Assembly: GCA_033762715.1 (NCBI GenBank)
Contig: JANRLL010000004.1
Location: forward strand, 62,001-126,000
From: JANRLL01 sp033762715
GTDB taxonomy: Bacteria; Pseudomonadota; Alphaproteobacteria; Rickettsiales; SXRF01
DNA: 64,000 nucleotides
Direction: 5' to 3'
Shown here: in pieces, positions 25,045-33,932 of the stretch
Numbering within the stretch: the first letter of the stretch is position 1
Layout: each line of letters begins with the position of its first letter
Translations under genes and position numbers: made by a program
The notes under the pieces: generated by a model
The model's input: the letters and a program-made list of their open reading frames with translations, nothing else
What the model was told of the DNA's origin: nothing
Database searches by the model: none

Positions 25045-26433
25045 ATGACCCACTGGTACGGCCAATTGTTGGCCGGTGATTTTGCCACCTTCATCGGCAA
25101 GACGCTGGCAACGATCAACCCTGGCTCGCCGTATCTTCCCAACTGGCATATCGAACTGATCGCCGATTATCTGGAAGCAGCGCGGCGCGGTGAAATCACG
25201 CGGCTGATTATCAATTTGCCACCGCGCTCGCTCAAATCCACCTGTGTGAGCGTGGCCTGGCCCGCCTGGATTTTAGGGCATGACCCCAGCGCCCGCATCA
25301 TGGCGGCAAGCTATGCGAGCAACCTGGCGCTTAAACACTCGCTCGATTCGCGCGCGGTGATAACGTCGGATTGGTATCGCCATATTTTCCCGCACACGCT
25401 GCTTACGCGTGATCAGAATGAAAAACAGAAATTCATGACCACGCGGCGCGGCTTTCGCTTTAGCACCTCGGTGGGGGCGAGTGCTATAGGCGAGGGCGGT
25501 AATTTTTTGATTATCGACGATCCGCAAACACCGGCCCAGGCCATGAGCCCGCAAGGGCGCGAATGGGCCAATAGCTGGTTTGATCATAGTTTCTCCACGC
25601 GCCTCGATGATAAGAAAAAAGGTGTAATGGTGCTGGTAATGCAGCGGCTGCATGAGCAGGATCTCACCGGCTATCTGCTGAAAAAAGGCGGCTGGGATTG
25701 CGTGAGCCTGCCTGCCATCGCCCCGCGCGACATGGAATATACCATTGCCGGAAAGCGCTACGAGCGCCAAGTTGGAAGTTTGCTGCATGCGGCGCGTGAA
25801 GATGCAGCGCTGACCGAACGTGCCAAAATCGAACTCGGCAGTGCCGGTTTCGCCGCGCAGTATCAGCAGCAGCCCATGCCAGAAGAAGGAGCGATGTTTC
25901 GGCCCTGGTGGTTGAAACGACATTCCCATACCCCGCCAGGGTATCAGCGCTGCGTGCAAAGTTGGGACACGGCGATCAAGGCCGCCGATCATCATGACGC
26001 TAGCGCCTGCCTGACGTTTTTAGAGCATGAAGGGGTGAGCTATCTGGCGGAAGCGCTGGTGGTACGGCTTGAATATCCTGACTTGAAACGCGCGGTGCTG
26101 GCGCAAGCCAAGCGCTGGAATGCGGATGCGATTTTGATGGAAGATAAAGCAAGCGGTCAGCAATTACTGCAAGACATTCGGCGCGAAACGCATCTGCCAC
26201 TGATTGCCATCCAACCCAAAGGCAGTAAGCATACACGCGCAGCCGCCATATCGGCTTTGATCGAAGCCGGAAAATTATCGCTGCCCGAGCAGGCATGTTG
26301 GCTGGCTGATTTCGAAAAGGAGCTTTTTTCCTTCCCCGCCAGCGAGCATGACGATCAGATAGATGCACTCAGCCAATATCTCGATTGGCAGCGCAATCAG
26401 AGTTACGACCAGCTAAGGATCAGACATATATAG
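25045..26433 (+). CDS. terL: Phage terminase large subunit
   Basis: A 462-aa protein containing both terminase domains. The ATPase has a Walker A-like PPRSLKST (59-66) and Walker B FLIIDDP (about 154-160). The nuclease domain has SWDTA (306-310), LMEDKASG (364-371) and HDDQIDA near 440, the three acidic clusters of the RNase H fold. It cuts and pumps DNA into the prohead. Length is normal for HK97-type and GTA terminases. The ATG follows the preceding gene by 6 bp. No separate small subunit was identified. Confidence 0.95.
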   Translation: MTHWYGQLLAGDFATFIGKTLATINPGSPYLPNWHIELIADYLEAARRGEITRLIINLPPRSLKSTCVSVAWPAWILGHDPSARIMAASYASNLALKHSLDSRAVITSDWYRHIFPHTLLTRDQNEKQKFMTTRRGFRFSTSVGASAIGEGGNFLIIDDPQTPAQAMSPQGREWANSWFDHSFSTRLDDKKKGVMVLVMQRLHEQDLTGYLLKKGGWDCVSLPAIAPRDMEYTIAGKRYERQVGSLLHAAREDAALTERAKIELGSAGFAAQYQQQPMPEEGAMFRPWWLKRHSHTPPGYQRCVQSWDTAIKAADHHDASACLTFLEHEGVSYLAEALVVRLEYPDLKRAVLAQAKRWNADAILMEDKASGQQLLQDIRRETHLPLIAIQPKGSKHTRAAAISALIEAGKLSLPEQACWLADFEKELFSFPASEHDDQIDALSQYLDWQRNQSYDQLRIRHI

Positions 26434-26476
26434 TTAAAATTCGTTCATAAAGCCGTAACATTACTATGGTAAAATA

Positions 26477-27583
26477 ATGGCCATGGCAGATGATTTACTC
26501 ACATTGCTGACGATGGCTAGAGCCTATTTGGATGGGTTGAAACCAGGTAACACGGCCGTTTTTCCAAAAGAACTAGGCCTTAGCGCTTCGCCGAAATCAT
26601 TTGTACGCGGTGTGAGCAGCGAGGATATTGTACGCCTGCAATTGGCGCCCAACGGCTTGATAAATTCAGAGGATGGCAGCAAAACCTTAGTCGGCGTAAT
26701 CGATCTGCGCGACCCGCGCATGGACGATCCGACAACGGGCTTACGGGCAAAGTCTAAAATCATTGGCGAAAAATACCCCGCGCCCACCGATCATGTGGAG
26801 TCCACGCTTGAACGCAGAGAGCGCGAACGCCAAATCACCGAAGAAATATTTAAAGAAATTACCGCTACCTACGGTTACTTTGATAGTACCGGCGGTAAAA
26901 TGGTTGGCGAAACATTCAATATGGCGCTGGGAAACCCTGTTCGCCTCAGTGGGCGAGATATTGATTCGCTGCAATGCCGACATTTCGCGCCGATTGCTGC
27001 TATGTGCTTACATGAGGCTGGCATTCGCACCACGCTGATGCATTCAGCCGCGCAAGAAGTCGATCCCGACGGTGTGCCAAAACCTATCAGCTACCATGCT
27101 TACCTGGTGACCGATCACGGTGAGATTATCGAAGCCAACCCGCCCGTTCGCGAAAAGGCTAATTCGCATTATGTGCATTATCGCGTGCCGATGAATGATG
27201 ATGAGGTGACCTCGAAAGCACTGGTGATGGATGGGGTGAGTGCCAGGGTGTCGGGCCGCTATGAGCTGGATCCTGATGATGTGTTTTATGGTGGCCACAA
27301 GGACGGTAAAGTCACCACCGAGACGCTAGCGCTTTCACAGCAGAATGCAGACAACCGCATTATGTCGCGTGTGCTCGATTTGCTGGATAAGTACGATACG
27401 AACAAAGATTATTCTATTCAATGGAATGAGCTGCCCGATGCAAGTTGCGGGGCAACTGAGAAGGCCGATCTCGAACAAGTGCTGCGACTTAAAGCCTATG
27501 ATCCCAAAGAAGTGACGATAACGGACGTAGGAGGTCAACTGACGCCAGCGCGGCTTCCAACCGTTCCCAAACTGGGTAAATGA
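26477..27583 (+). CDS. Transglutaminase-like protein with an EF-hand
   Basis: A 368-aa protein. DSLQCRHFAPIAAMCLHEAG (Cys167 at the start of a helix), then SYHAYLV (His207) and EIIEANP (Glu219/Asn221) is the Cys-His-acid order and spacing of the transglutaminase-like/papain-like fold. Residues 307-318 (DTNKDYSIQWNE) fit a canonical EF-hand calcium loop with acidic or polar residues at 1, 3, 5, 7 and Glu at 12. It has no phage structural role that I know of; it may be a cargo protein or effector acting on a protein substrate. No signal peptide. It lies between terL and the kinase-like genes. Confidence 0.55.
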   Translation: MAMADDLLTLLTMARAYLDGLKPGNTAVFPKELGLSASPKSFVRGVSSEDIVRLQLAPNGLINSEDGSKTLVGVIDLRDPRMDDPTTGLRAKSKIIGEKYPAPTDHVESTLERRERERQITEEIFKEITATYGYFDSTGGKMVGETFNMALGNPVRLSGRDIDSLQCRHFAPIAAMCLHEAGIRTTLMHSAAQEVDPDGVPKPISYHAYLVTDHGEIIEANPPVREKANSHYVHYRVPMNDDEVTSKALVMDGVSARVSGRYELDPDDVFYGGHKDGKVTTETLALSQQNADNRIMSRVLDLLDKYDTNKDYSIQWNELPDASCGATEKADLEQVLRLKAYDPKEVTITDVGGQLTPARLPTVPKLGK

Positions 27584-27592
27584 GGGCGCGGG

Positions 27593-28921
27593 ATGCAGGC
27601 GATAAAACCCATACCGAAAGATCGCCTGATTGAAAGCTTGGAGGCTATTTCGTATGAAAAGGTAGCGATCTTTTCTAAGCCGCATATGATGACAATCAAG
27701 CCGCCGGTCGAGGGTTATTCTGCCGATACCAAACCGGATGCAGGCTGTTACCGCATTATCCTATCGCCTGAAGTGACGGCCGATCAAAAAGCAAAATTAG
27801 TCCGCAGGCTTGAATACCGTTTTGGCGAGAAGTCATTGGTTGATGCTAGCTCGGATAATGAGCTGTGGTTAAATGCCAAGCGGGTGGAAGCGGTGCTCAG
27901 GAAATCTGTTGAGCCTGCTGTTAAAGCGCTCTTTGAAGAATGGGCCAATGAATGCCGTGTGATGCAGTCGGGAAAATCGCTGGATATGGCGCAGCGCGTG
28001 GCTGTATCATTAGGGGCAGAATCCAAGGATGGTAGTTATTTCGATATTGAGCTCCTACGTAAATTAAAAACCTATCGCCATAGTGGGCATCTGCGTGATG
28101 CCTTCTTTTTCCCCGTAGTGGGAAAATCCTTAGAGCAACATCCCGAATTGATCGATCAATTAGTCGATGAGCTTGACCGGCTGGGTATCCGCCGCGTGTC
28201 GTATAAAGGCTTTGGTTATTCGTGCTTTGCCTTTGCCGGCAGCCCCGATGATGAAGGTAAGCAGCAGATTGTTGTGTTGTCTCCCCCAGCGGTGAAATGG
28301 TCGGGACACCCCCTGGTGGTATCGGCCAAAGAAGTGAAAACACTGGCGGCGCAGGATGGAAGCGGTGATGCCATTAAGTTTCGCGTGACGCCGGCGCTGC
28401 GTTTCGATAAGCGTATTGGGAATGAATTTGCGATTATTGAGCCATTGCTTGCACAATCCTTTGTTCGGCTTAATGATGTCGATGAACGCAATACCGGCTA
28501 TTACGACTACACGGATAAAGATGGTGTGGCCCATACGCTGCCGATGTTGCTCGACTGGGATTGCGCCCATCCCGATCCCCAATATTTCGACAATTTCTTT
28601 GAGCAAGAAGCTATCCGCCAGCATTGGCAAACCATGCCAGAGTTGCAGCCATGGCGCGATGCACAGGCCCATATGCAAGAACACGGGCTGGAAAACACCA
28701 TTTCACGCGAGGATGTGGAAGATCGCAAAGCCGATGTTGCGGAACATGAGCCAGGACAAAAAAGCGCCACCATGGAACTTGCCGATCGCGGGTTTTACCC
28801 CGATGAAATTCGCGAGCTAATGAGCAGCACGTATGCGCAAGGTGGCGCAGCTGATTTCCGTAAACGCTTGCTGGCCGAAGCCGATAAGGTAGACCCCTCC
28901 GGTTATGTGAGGGGCGCATGA
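27593..28921 (+). CDS. Kinase-fold-like protein, paralogue 1 of 3
   Basis: A 442-aa protein. RRVSYKGFGYSCFAFAG (about 199-215) resembles a kinase glycine-rich loop and following strand, and PMLLDWDCAHP (about 315-325) has the position and look of a DFG-type metal-binding strand (DWD). The rest of the kinase motifs are not obvious, so it may be a pseudokinase or a different fold. The last 65 residues (ELADRGFYPDEIRELMSSTY and flanks) are nearly identical to paralogue 2. It overlaps paralogue 2 by ATGA. Confidence 0.5.
   Translation: MQAIKPIPKDRLIESLEAISYEKVAIFSKPHMMTIKPPVEGYSADTKPDAGCYRIILSPEVTADQKAKLVRRLEYRFGEKSLVDASSDNELWLNAKRVEAVLRKSVEPAVKALFEEWANECRVMQSGKSLDMAQRVAVSLGAESKDGSYFDIELLRKLKTYRHSGHLRDAFFFPVVGKSLEQHPELIDQLVDELDRLGIRRVSYKGFGYSCFAFAGSPDDEGKQQIVVLSPPAVKWSGHPLVVSAKEVKTLAAQDGSGDAIKFRVTPALRFDKRIGNEFAIIEPLLAQSFVRLNDVDERNTGYYDYTDKDGVAHTLPMLLDWDCAHPDPQYFDNFFEQEAIRQHWQTMPELQPWRDAQAHMQEHGLENTISREDVEDRKADVAEHEPGQKSATMELADRGFYPDEIRELMSSTYAQGGAADFRKRLLAEADKVDPSGYVRGA
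28685..28874 (+). repeat. Segment nearly identical to 30127-30317 (3' ends of kinase-like genes 1 and 2)
   Basis: The two stretches differ at only about a dozen positions, and 28798-28874 equals 30241-30317 with no difference by my reading (77 bases). Upstream of it the two genes are strongly diverged. Recent duplication of the tail or gene conversion is the simple explanation. Confidence 0.85.
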
Positions 28922-30360
28922 AGCCGGAAAAAAACAGCATCGATGATTTCAATCTCTTCCATCTAAGCGTGGAATATGTCGCCCAGCATCCCACCACCGA
29001 GGCATATATGGCGTTGGATGATCTGGAAATGGTTATGGATAATTGCCAGTTTAATGAGGGTGGGGCCGACTATAACGATAAGCTCGTCTTGCGTTACATG
29101 CCTAGTGATGATTCGGAAGAAGATTATAGCCAGCAGGAAGTCGAAGCGCAGTATCCTAAGTTGCTGGCGCTCCTGCGGCAGATTGCGCCTGATATAGATA
29201 TAGAAGAAATAAACGGACAGTTGGTAATCGATCGCGCCTCGCTGGAGCAGCATTTATACGCGCATGCCGATGAGTATACCAAATCTGAAATGGCACGCTA
29301 TGACCGTAAAGTGAAAATTGCTCGGCTGATGGAACAGCATAGGGGTGAATCGAAAGCGGCCTATGAGGTGGCGATGGCGCTAGCGGGCGATGCGATAGAT
29401 GCGGGCACCTATTTTTCCATTGATGCCCTACGTAGCATTCATGCGCTGGGTTATGAAACACACCAAGAATTTCCGCTATCAGGCACGCACGCCTATCATA
29501 TATTAGCTTCTCAGCCCGATCTGGTGGAGCATCTGATTGAGCAGCTGGACCGAATGGGTGTGCGGCGCATTTCTTTTATTGGCGCAGGCAGTTCTTCTAT
29601 TGCCTTTAAAACCACGGAAGATGAAAACGGCCAACAGCAAGTGCTGGTCATCTCGCCGGAACAGGTGCGCCATTCCGGTCACCCGCTGGTGCTGCCGGCA
29701 AAAGAAGAACATCTGGTGAAGCCCGACCGCCAGGATCGTACGGGCGTTCGCTTGCGCATTACGCCGCATGTCGAGCTGTTACCCCATACCGATTCAAGGC
29801 TGTTGCATAAAATACTTCCGGCAATGAAGCGGCTGCTCAAAAAATCAGGTATCAGCGGCGACCTGCATCCTTTCACCAAAGAAGAAGATCTCGATCTGAA
29901 GCCTAGCAATATCGGGATGTATAGTTTCGTGGGCGAAGACGGGCGCAAACGAAAACTGCCGATGATACTGGACTGGGGTATGGCGCATCCGAAACTGGGT
30001 AGATGGGATAAACTTAGCTTTGTGCCTAATTTTTTAAAGCGCACGCCAGAAAATTTGCTGAAAAAATGGCAATCTATGAAAGCCTTCGCACCGTATTGGG
30101 AAGCGCATCGCCATATTGAACAGCAAGGGCTGGAAAACACCATTTCACGCGAGGCGGTAGAGGAGCGCAAAGCCGATGTTGCGGAAAATGAACCAGGTGA
30201 GAAAAGCGCCACCATGGAGCTTGCCGATCGCGGGTTTTATCCCGATGAAATTCGCGAGCTAATGAGCAGCACGTATGCGCAAGGTGGCGCAGCTGATTTC
30301 CGTAAACGCTTGCTGGCACAGGCAGATAAAGTAGATCACTCAGGCTATATTGCTAAGTAA
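28918..30360 (+). CDS. Kinase-fold-like protein, paralogue 2 of 3
   Basis: A 480-aa paralogue. RRISFIGAGSSSIAFKT (about 216-232) is the clearest glycine-loop-like segment of the trio, with GxGxxS and a Lys two residues after Ala. PMILDWGMAHPK (about 349-360) resembles a DFG-type motif (DWG). The N-terminal 130 residues are acidic and differ from paralogue 1. The C-terminal tail is shared with paralogue 1 at base level. The ATG overlaps the upstream stop by 4 bp. Enzyme activity is unproven. Confidence 0.5.
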   Translation: MKPEKNSIDDFNLFHLSVEYVAQHPTTEAYMALDDLEMVMDNCQFNEGGADYNDKLVLRYMPSDDSEEDYSQQEVEAQYPKLLALLRQIAPDIDIEEINGQLVIDRASLEQHLYAHADEYTKSEMARYDRKVKIARLMEQHRGESKAAYEVAMALAGDAIDAGTYFSIDALRSIHALGYETHQEFPLSGTHAYHILASQPDLVEHLIEQLDRMGVRRISFIGAGSSSIAFKTTEDENGQQQVLVISPEQVRHSGHPLVLPAKEEHLVKPDRQDRTGVRLRITPHVELLPHTDSRLLHKILPAMKRLLKKSGISGDLHPFTKEEDLDLKPSNIGMYSFVGEDGRKRKLPMILDWGMAHPKLGRWDKLSFVPNFLKRTPENLLKKWQSMKAFAPYWEAHRHIEQQGLENTISREAVEERKADVAENEPGEKSATMELADRGFYPDEIRELMSSTYAQGGAADFRKRLLAQADKVDHSGYIAK

Positions 30361-30441
30361 TACAATAATTTAACAAAAATTAATGATTGGAAATTATACT
30401 ATTGTACGTAACACAGGCTATTGAAACTAACGGGGGATTAT

Positions 30442-31938
30442 ATGGCTAGAGACTATGAACAGGAGTCCTACTTACGAAATGATTTGATGATTTTACTCTT
30501 GGAAGAGTTGCTAAAAACCAATCATGTCGAGGGTGAGCCATTACCCAGTTTTCGTGATTTAGATAAGCATGTGGCGTTTTCACCTGCGGTTGATGAATAT
30601 AGGACGGCTTTTACTTCGGTAGAAGATTACGTTCGCAACGACTCGAGCATTTTAAAAGAATCCAGATATCATCGTGGTCAACGCTACCAATTAAACTATG
30701 ATAATGATGGGGTCTATGAAGGGGGAAGTGATGAACAGCCGTATAATCCACATAGCGGTTCTAAAGGAAAATATCCGCCTGCCATAGCTGAGCGTGACCG
30801 CGATGCGATTGATATTATCAGAGCGCAATTAGAACGTGCATTGCCTGGCATCGAAATAACCGAAAAAGGTAATAAGCTGGTATTAGACCGTGATGCGGTG
30901 ATTGATGCGCTTAGCCACTCTACTAACCCTGAAATTCGCGAAGTATTTACAGTGAAGGGGGTTATCGATGAGGGATTAAGGCGTTATAAAGAAAAACCTC
31001 ATTTTTCAATGTCGCAGCATATTCTGGCGGCAAGTATAGGGCAGCAAGCAGGCGACAGTTTGCCGGTCGATCGTTTGCGCGAATTTCTTGATGATTCACC
31101 TACCATGAAATATCGTCCTAGGAATGATAGTTGGGCTAGCCGTGAAACGACAGGGCTTCCTGCTGCGGTGCGTAAAGATTCAAAATTAATGGATAAGCTG
31201 ATTGCAGAATTGAAAAGCATCGGCATCAATGAATTGACTTATAATAATGGTGATCTTGTGAGTGTTCCCGATAAACAAGGGCGCAGCTACAACATTGATT
31301 TTGAAAGTCATGGCAAAGCTAAACATACACATCCATTGGTTGTCCCTATTCTGCATTCTAAGAAATTGAATGGTGGAGAGGAGAAATTGAATGGTAGAGA
31401 GGAAAGTATTTATTTAAATATTCGTCCTGTAACTGAGCCAGCAAAAAATGACGAGAAAAGCTGGGGCAAAGCCACCCGAATCGGTAAGAAATTAAGGAGA
31501 TCAGGCGCCGAAGGGCATGACGGTCATGCCACCAATTTCCGCGACGATGAGGATGGCCAGGTCGGGCTAAACGATCTGGTGATGTATCGTTATACCAATG
31601 GCGATGGCGAGGTTAAAAAGCTACCCATGCTTGATTCGGATAGCCTTGTTGGTCGCCATAATCCAGTTAGTTTGTTGCGTTTTCTAATAGAAGGTAGCGC
31701 CTTGGAAAAGGCTCTGGAATCCATTAGCACGCCGCGTAAAACACTCGATCGCAGGCATTTGGAAAAAGCATGGAAAGATCCTGCCTTTGAACGCTGGGTG
31801 AAAGGCCAAGAGCGCATTCAGGGCGAGTGGGAAAGTCATTTGCGCGACGCGGGCTGTGAAATACCGGCTGCAATGGAAGAGGGCTTTGGAAGCCGTTTCC
31901 CGAAAGGTGGCCGTGGTGGAGCAGCTACACGGGCATAA
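30442..31938 (+). CDS. Kinase-fold-like protein, diverged paralogue 3 of 3
   Basis: A 498-aa protein related to the two preceding ones: it keeps a DKLIAELKSIGINELTYNNG segment at the glycine-loop position and the KKLPMLDSDSLVGRHNP block in place of LDWxxAHP. Both motifs have lost the kinase-like Gly and Asp-Trp residues. The shared C-terminal tail is absent and replaced by a Gly/Arg-rich end (RFPKGGRGGAATRA). ATG 30442 follows GGGGGAT; an in-frame TTG at 30421 is less likely. A short duplication occurs at LNGGEEKLNGREE. Probably inactive if the fold is right. Confidence 0.6.
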   Translation: MARDYEQESYLRNDLMILLLEELLKTNHVEGEPLPSFRDLDKHVAFSPAVDEYRTAFTSVEDYVRNDSSILKESRYHRGQRYQLNYDNDGVYEGGSDEQPYNPHSGSKGKYPPAIAERDRDAIDIIRAQLERALPGIEITEKGNKLVLDRDAVIDALSHSTNPEIREVFTVKGVIDEGLRRYKEKPHFSMSQHILAASIGQQAGDSLPVDRLREFLDDSPTMKYRPRNDSWASRETTGLPAAVRKDSKLMDKLIAELKSIGINELTYNNGDLVSVPDKQGRSYNIDFESHGKAKHTHPLVVPILHSKKLNGGEEKLNGREESIYLNIRPVTEPAKNDEKSWGKATRIGKKLRRSGAEGHDGHATNFRDDEDGQVGLNDLVMYRYTNGDGEVKKLPMLDSDSLVGRHNPVSLLRFLIEGSALEKALESISTPRKTLDRRHLEKAWKDPAFERWVKGQERIQGEWESHLRDAGCEIPAAMEEGFGSRFPKGGRGGAATRA

Positions 31939-31954
31939 ATATAGGGTGGTATAG

Positions 31955-32584
31955 GTGGCTGAGCCAAAAGATCCATTTGAAGAGATGATTACTGATCTGG
32001 ATTTACCGGAATCAGTAAAGCCTCCTTACGAACCGATGATGGATCCTGATTTTCCAATCTCGCCTGGCGCGAAGCTCAGTAAACACGCGCCCGAATCGCG
32101 CTATCAACGGCAACATTTTGGAGGTCCGCTGCCAGAAGGCGTGTCAGGCGTCGTGTACCAGGCTGTATTGAAAGCCAATGTTGAAAATATAAGCCAGCTG
32201 ACGCGTATTCAAAGCGCTGCAGCGTATCTCTTCGTTCAAGATCAAGAGTTACATGAAGCTGAAATGGCTTTACGCCGCCAAATGCATCAGCGTGACCCCA
32301 TCAAGGGTTATGATGATCTAATTCAAAAAGAAGGGCAGCTCAAACAGGCGCGAGAAAGATTATCTGGCGAGCAACAAAAATGGTTGCCAAGAGTCGATGC
32401 GGCGCGAAAGCCTTTTGAACAAAAAATCAAAGACCATATTGCCGATATGCCCGATGTAGCTGAAGAAGCAAAAGAAGCTACCTATAAACGCATAATGGCG
32501 ATGGTACGCAGCAATGCATTGGCTATTGCGGAGAATGCTGTCAATAAGAAAAAACCAGATCAAGGCCGCCGCCACTGCCAATAA
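31955..32584 (+). CDS. Hypothetical protein, 209 aa, coiled-coil-like
   Basis: Not recognised. It starts at GTG 31955, 17 bp after the preceding stop. The N-terminal 60 residues are Pro/Asp-rich (EEMITDLDLPESVKPPYEP). The second half is a long charged helical region (QELHEAEMALRRQMHQ and onward to EEAKEATYKRIMAMV), likely coiled coil. Last member of the dense block that follows the kinase-like genes. Confidence 0.6.
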   Translation: MAEPKDPFEEMITDLDLPESVKPPYEPMMDPDFPISPGAKLSKHAPESRYQRQHFGGPLPEGVSGVVYQAVLKANVENISQLTRIQSAAAYLFVQDQELHEAEMALRRQMHQRDPIKGYDDLIQKEGQLKQARERLSGEQQKWLPRVDAARKPFEQKIKDHIADMPDVAEEAKEATYKRIMAMVRSNALAIAENAVNKKKPDQGRRHCQ

Positions 32585-32704
32585 TGCTATGTCGGGGGAT
32601 TGGAATAGTGCGTTTTATGTTGTTAACTATTTATTATATTTAATGTCGTAATATCATTAACAATAGGAAATACATTAATACGGGGTGCCCTTTCCCCGCT
32701 GGTT

Positions 32705-32726
32705 CTCCCCCCGACAACGGGGGGAG
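32705..32726 (+). repeat. Perfect GC-rich hairpin before a small gene
   Basis: CTCCCCCCG-acaa-CGGGGGGAG is a perfect 9-bp stem with a 4-nt loop, 16 bases before AGAAGGAGA, the ribosome-binding site of the next gene. A second smaller GGGG/CCCC pairing lies at 32681-32699. There is no T run, so it is not an intrinsic terminator; it could be an mRNA 5' stabiliser or a different intergenic repeat type. Confidence 0.6.
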
Positions 32727-32753
32727 CTACCCAAAGAGGCAGAAGGAGACAAT

Positions 32754-33026
32754 ATGTCGCAAGAAGTAATTAGTGAATGGGTGGCCAAAGCGAAACACGC
32801 TGAGAAAAACCCAGCGCCTGCTGTAAAGCGCCAAGCGCCCAAAGCGCCGCCAAGCAAAGGCAATATCATTATGGAGCTGGCTGAACGCCTGCGCCCGTGG
32901 ATTGCCAAAATGTTCGATGGCCAGCACAGCAATGAAGGCATGTTGATTCAGCCTGCGCATATTCGCGCTATCTCTCTCAATGTTGCACAGGCCATCGTGC
33001 AGCAAAATAAATATAAGGTGGAGTAG
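32754..33026 (+). CDS. Hypothetical protein, 90 aa
   Basis: Not recognised. ATG 32754 follows a strong AGAAGGAGA. The protein has a Lys/Ala/Pro-rich linker (AVKRQAPKAPPSK) and a helical C-terminal half (MELAERLRPWIAKMF). A longer frame from 32685 would run through the hairpin repeat and is rejected. It is followed after 3 bp by another small gene. Confidence 0.65.
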   Translation: MSQEVISEWVAKAKHAEKNPAPAVKRQAPKAPPSKGNIIMELAERLRPWIAKMFDGQHSNEGMLIQPAHIRAISLNVAQAIVQQNKYKVE

Positions 33027-33029
33027 GCC

Positions 33030-33197
33030 ATGGGTGTTGCTACCAATAATCTTACCAAAACGGAATTGCTGCAAATGGTCAAACGCGCTGGACACGACCA
33101 AGGGTTTGAAACCGCTCCAGGTGTGGAGCAGCATTTGGATGGCACCTTAGGTGAACTCGGCCAACCGCGCGGTCATGAGCCAGGCAAAGGCCGCTAA
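33030..33197 (+). CDS. Hypothetical protein, 55 aa
   Basis: Read directly: 55 codons starting MGVATNNLTKTELLQMVKRA and ending in a Gly/Pro-rich tail (GQPRGHEPGKGR). It begins 3 bp after the previous stop, with GTGGAG upstream as ribosome site, so it belongs to the same transcript. No family recognised. Confidence 0.55.
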   Translation: MGVATNNLTKTELLQMVKRAGHDQGFETAPGVEQHLDGTLGELGQPRGHEPGKGR

Positions 33198-33289
33198 TTT
33201 TTCGCTTTTCGAAGTTTTTTTCCTAGTCTCAATCCCGAGATCACGTTATAGTGGCAAACATTAACGAATCTTAACCAAAAGGGGTTCCC

Positions 33290-33817
33290 ATGACGACTGG
33301 CCTTCAAAATTACACCAAAGATGAAGCACCAATTGCCGAAGCGATCGAAGAGCGCCTGACTGCAATGTTTGACGCACGCTCGACTGATGGCTGGCGCAAT
33401 AGCTTCAATGGAGCCATGCGTGAACAGGAAGGCACCAAACCGCATGAATATGTGAATGTACAGCTGCTCAAGATGAATGATGAGTTTCGTGTGCTGATAC
33501 GGGTGATCGAGCCAGGCGATACGGCGCGCAAACAGCTTTATAAAGATAAGAACGGTAAGCCTCTCGGCGATAAAGAGGCGCAAGAACTCTATAAAGGCGC
33601 CAAAGAAAATGCGGACCGCATTATGGGCCAATTGGAAGGCGCACATTTGGCGATGAAGCGTGATAAAAAGCCGGTGCAATTCCATGGTGATTACATTGTG
33701 TTCCCCTCGGTGGTGGAAGCGGCGCGCGCCGTGAATAATTTGCTACCTGAGCGTAGCCTGGAAGCAGACAAAAAGCCCATCCGGTTGGGCGCTGTAGGGC
33801 CTGTTACCGAGTTCTAA
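33290..33817 (+). CDS. Hypothetical protein, 175 aa
   Basis: Not recognised. ATG 33290 follows AAGGGG. The protein is mixed alpha/beta by appearance, with strand-like EYVNVQLLKMNDEFRVLIRV, a Lys-rich middle (KQLYKDKNGKPLGDKEAQEL) and DYIVFPSVVEAARAVNNLL near the end. TTATAGT near 33246-33252 might be a -10 box for its own promoter. No signal peptide. Confidence 0.6.
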   Translation: MTTGLQNYTKDEAPIAEAIEERLTAMFDARSTDGWRNSFNGAMREQEGTKPHEYVNVQLLKMNDEFRVLIRVIEPGDTARKQLYKDKNGKPLGDKEAQELYKGAKENADRIMGQLEGAHLAMKRDKKPVQFHGDYIVFPSVVEAARAVNNLLPERSLEADKKPIRLGAVGPVTEF

Positions 33818-33932
33818 CCCATCCTGCCATTAACGGTTTCGTCATAAAAGATTCATCGTTCAGTCACGCGAGTGTCACAGCTTTTTGCTATTGGTGAAAT
33901 GTCACTAGCAACTAACTAATCTGTGAGGCTGT

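Noticed and set aside
25273..25995. Long antisense frame opposite terL
   Set aside because: It mirrors a confidently assigned coding sequence, shows no family motif and has His/Arg-rich composition typical of a reverse frame.
32685..32753. Upstream extension of the 90-aa gene
   Set aside because: It would translate the GC-rich hairpin; a strong AGAAGGAGA lies directly before the internal ATG at 32754.
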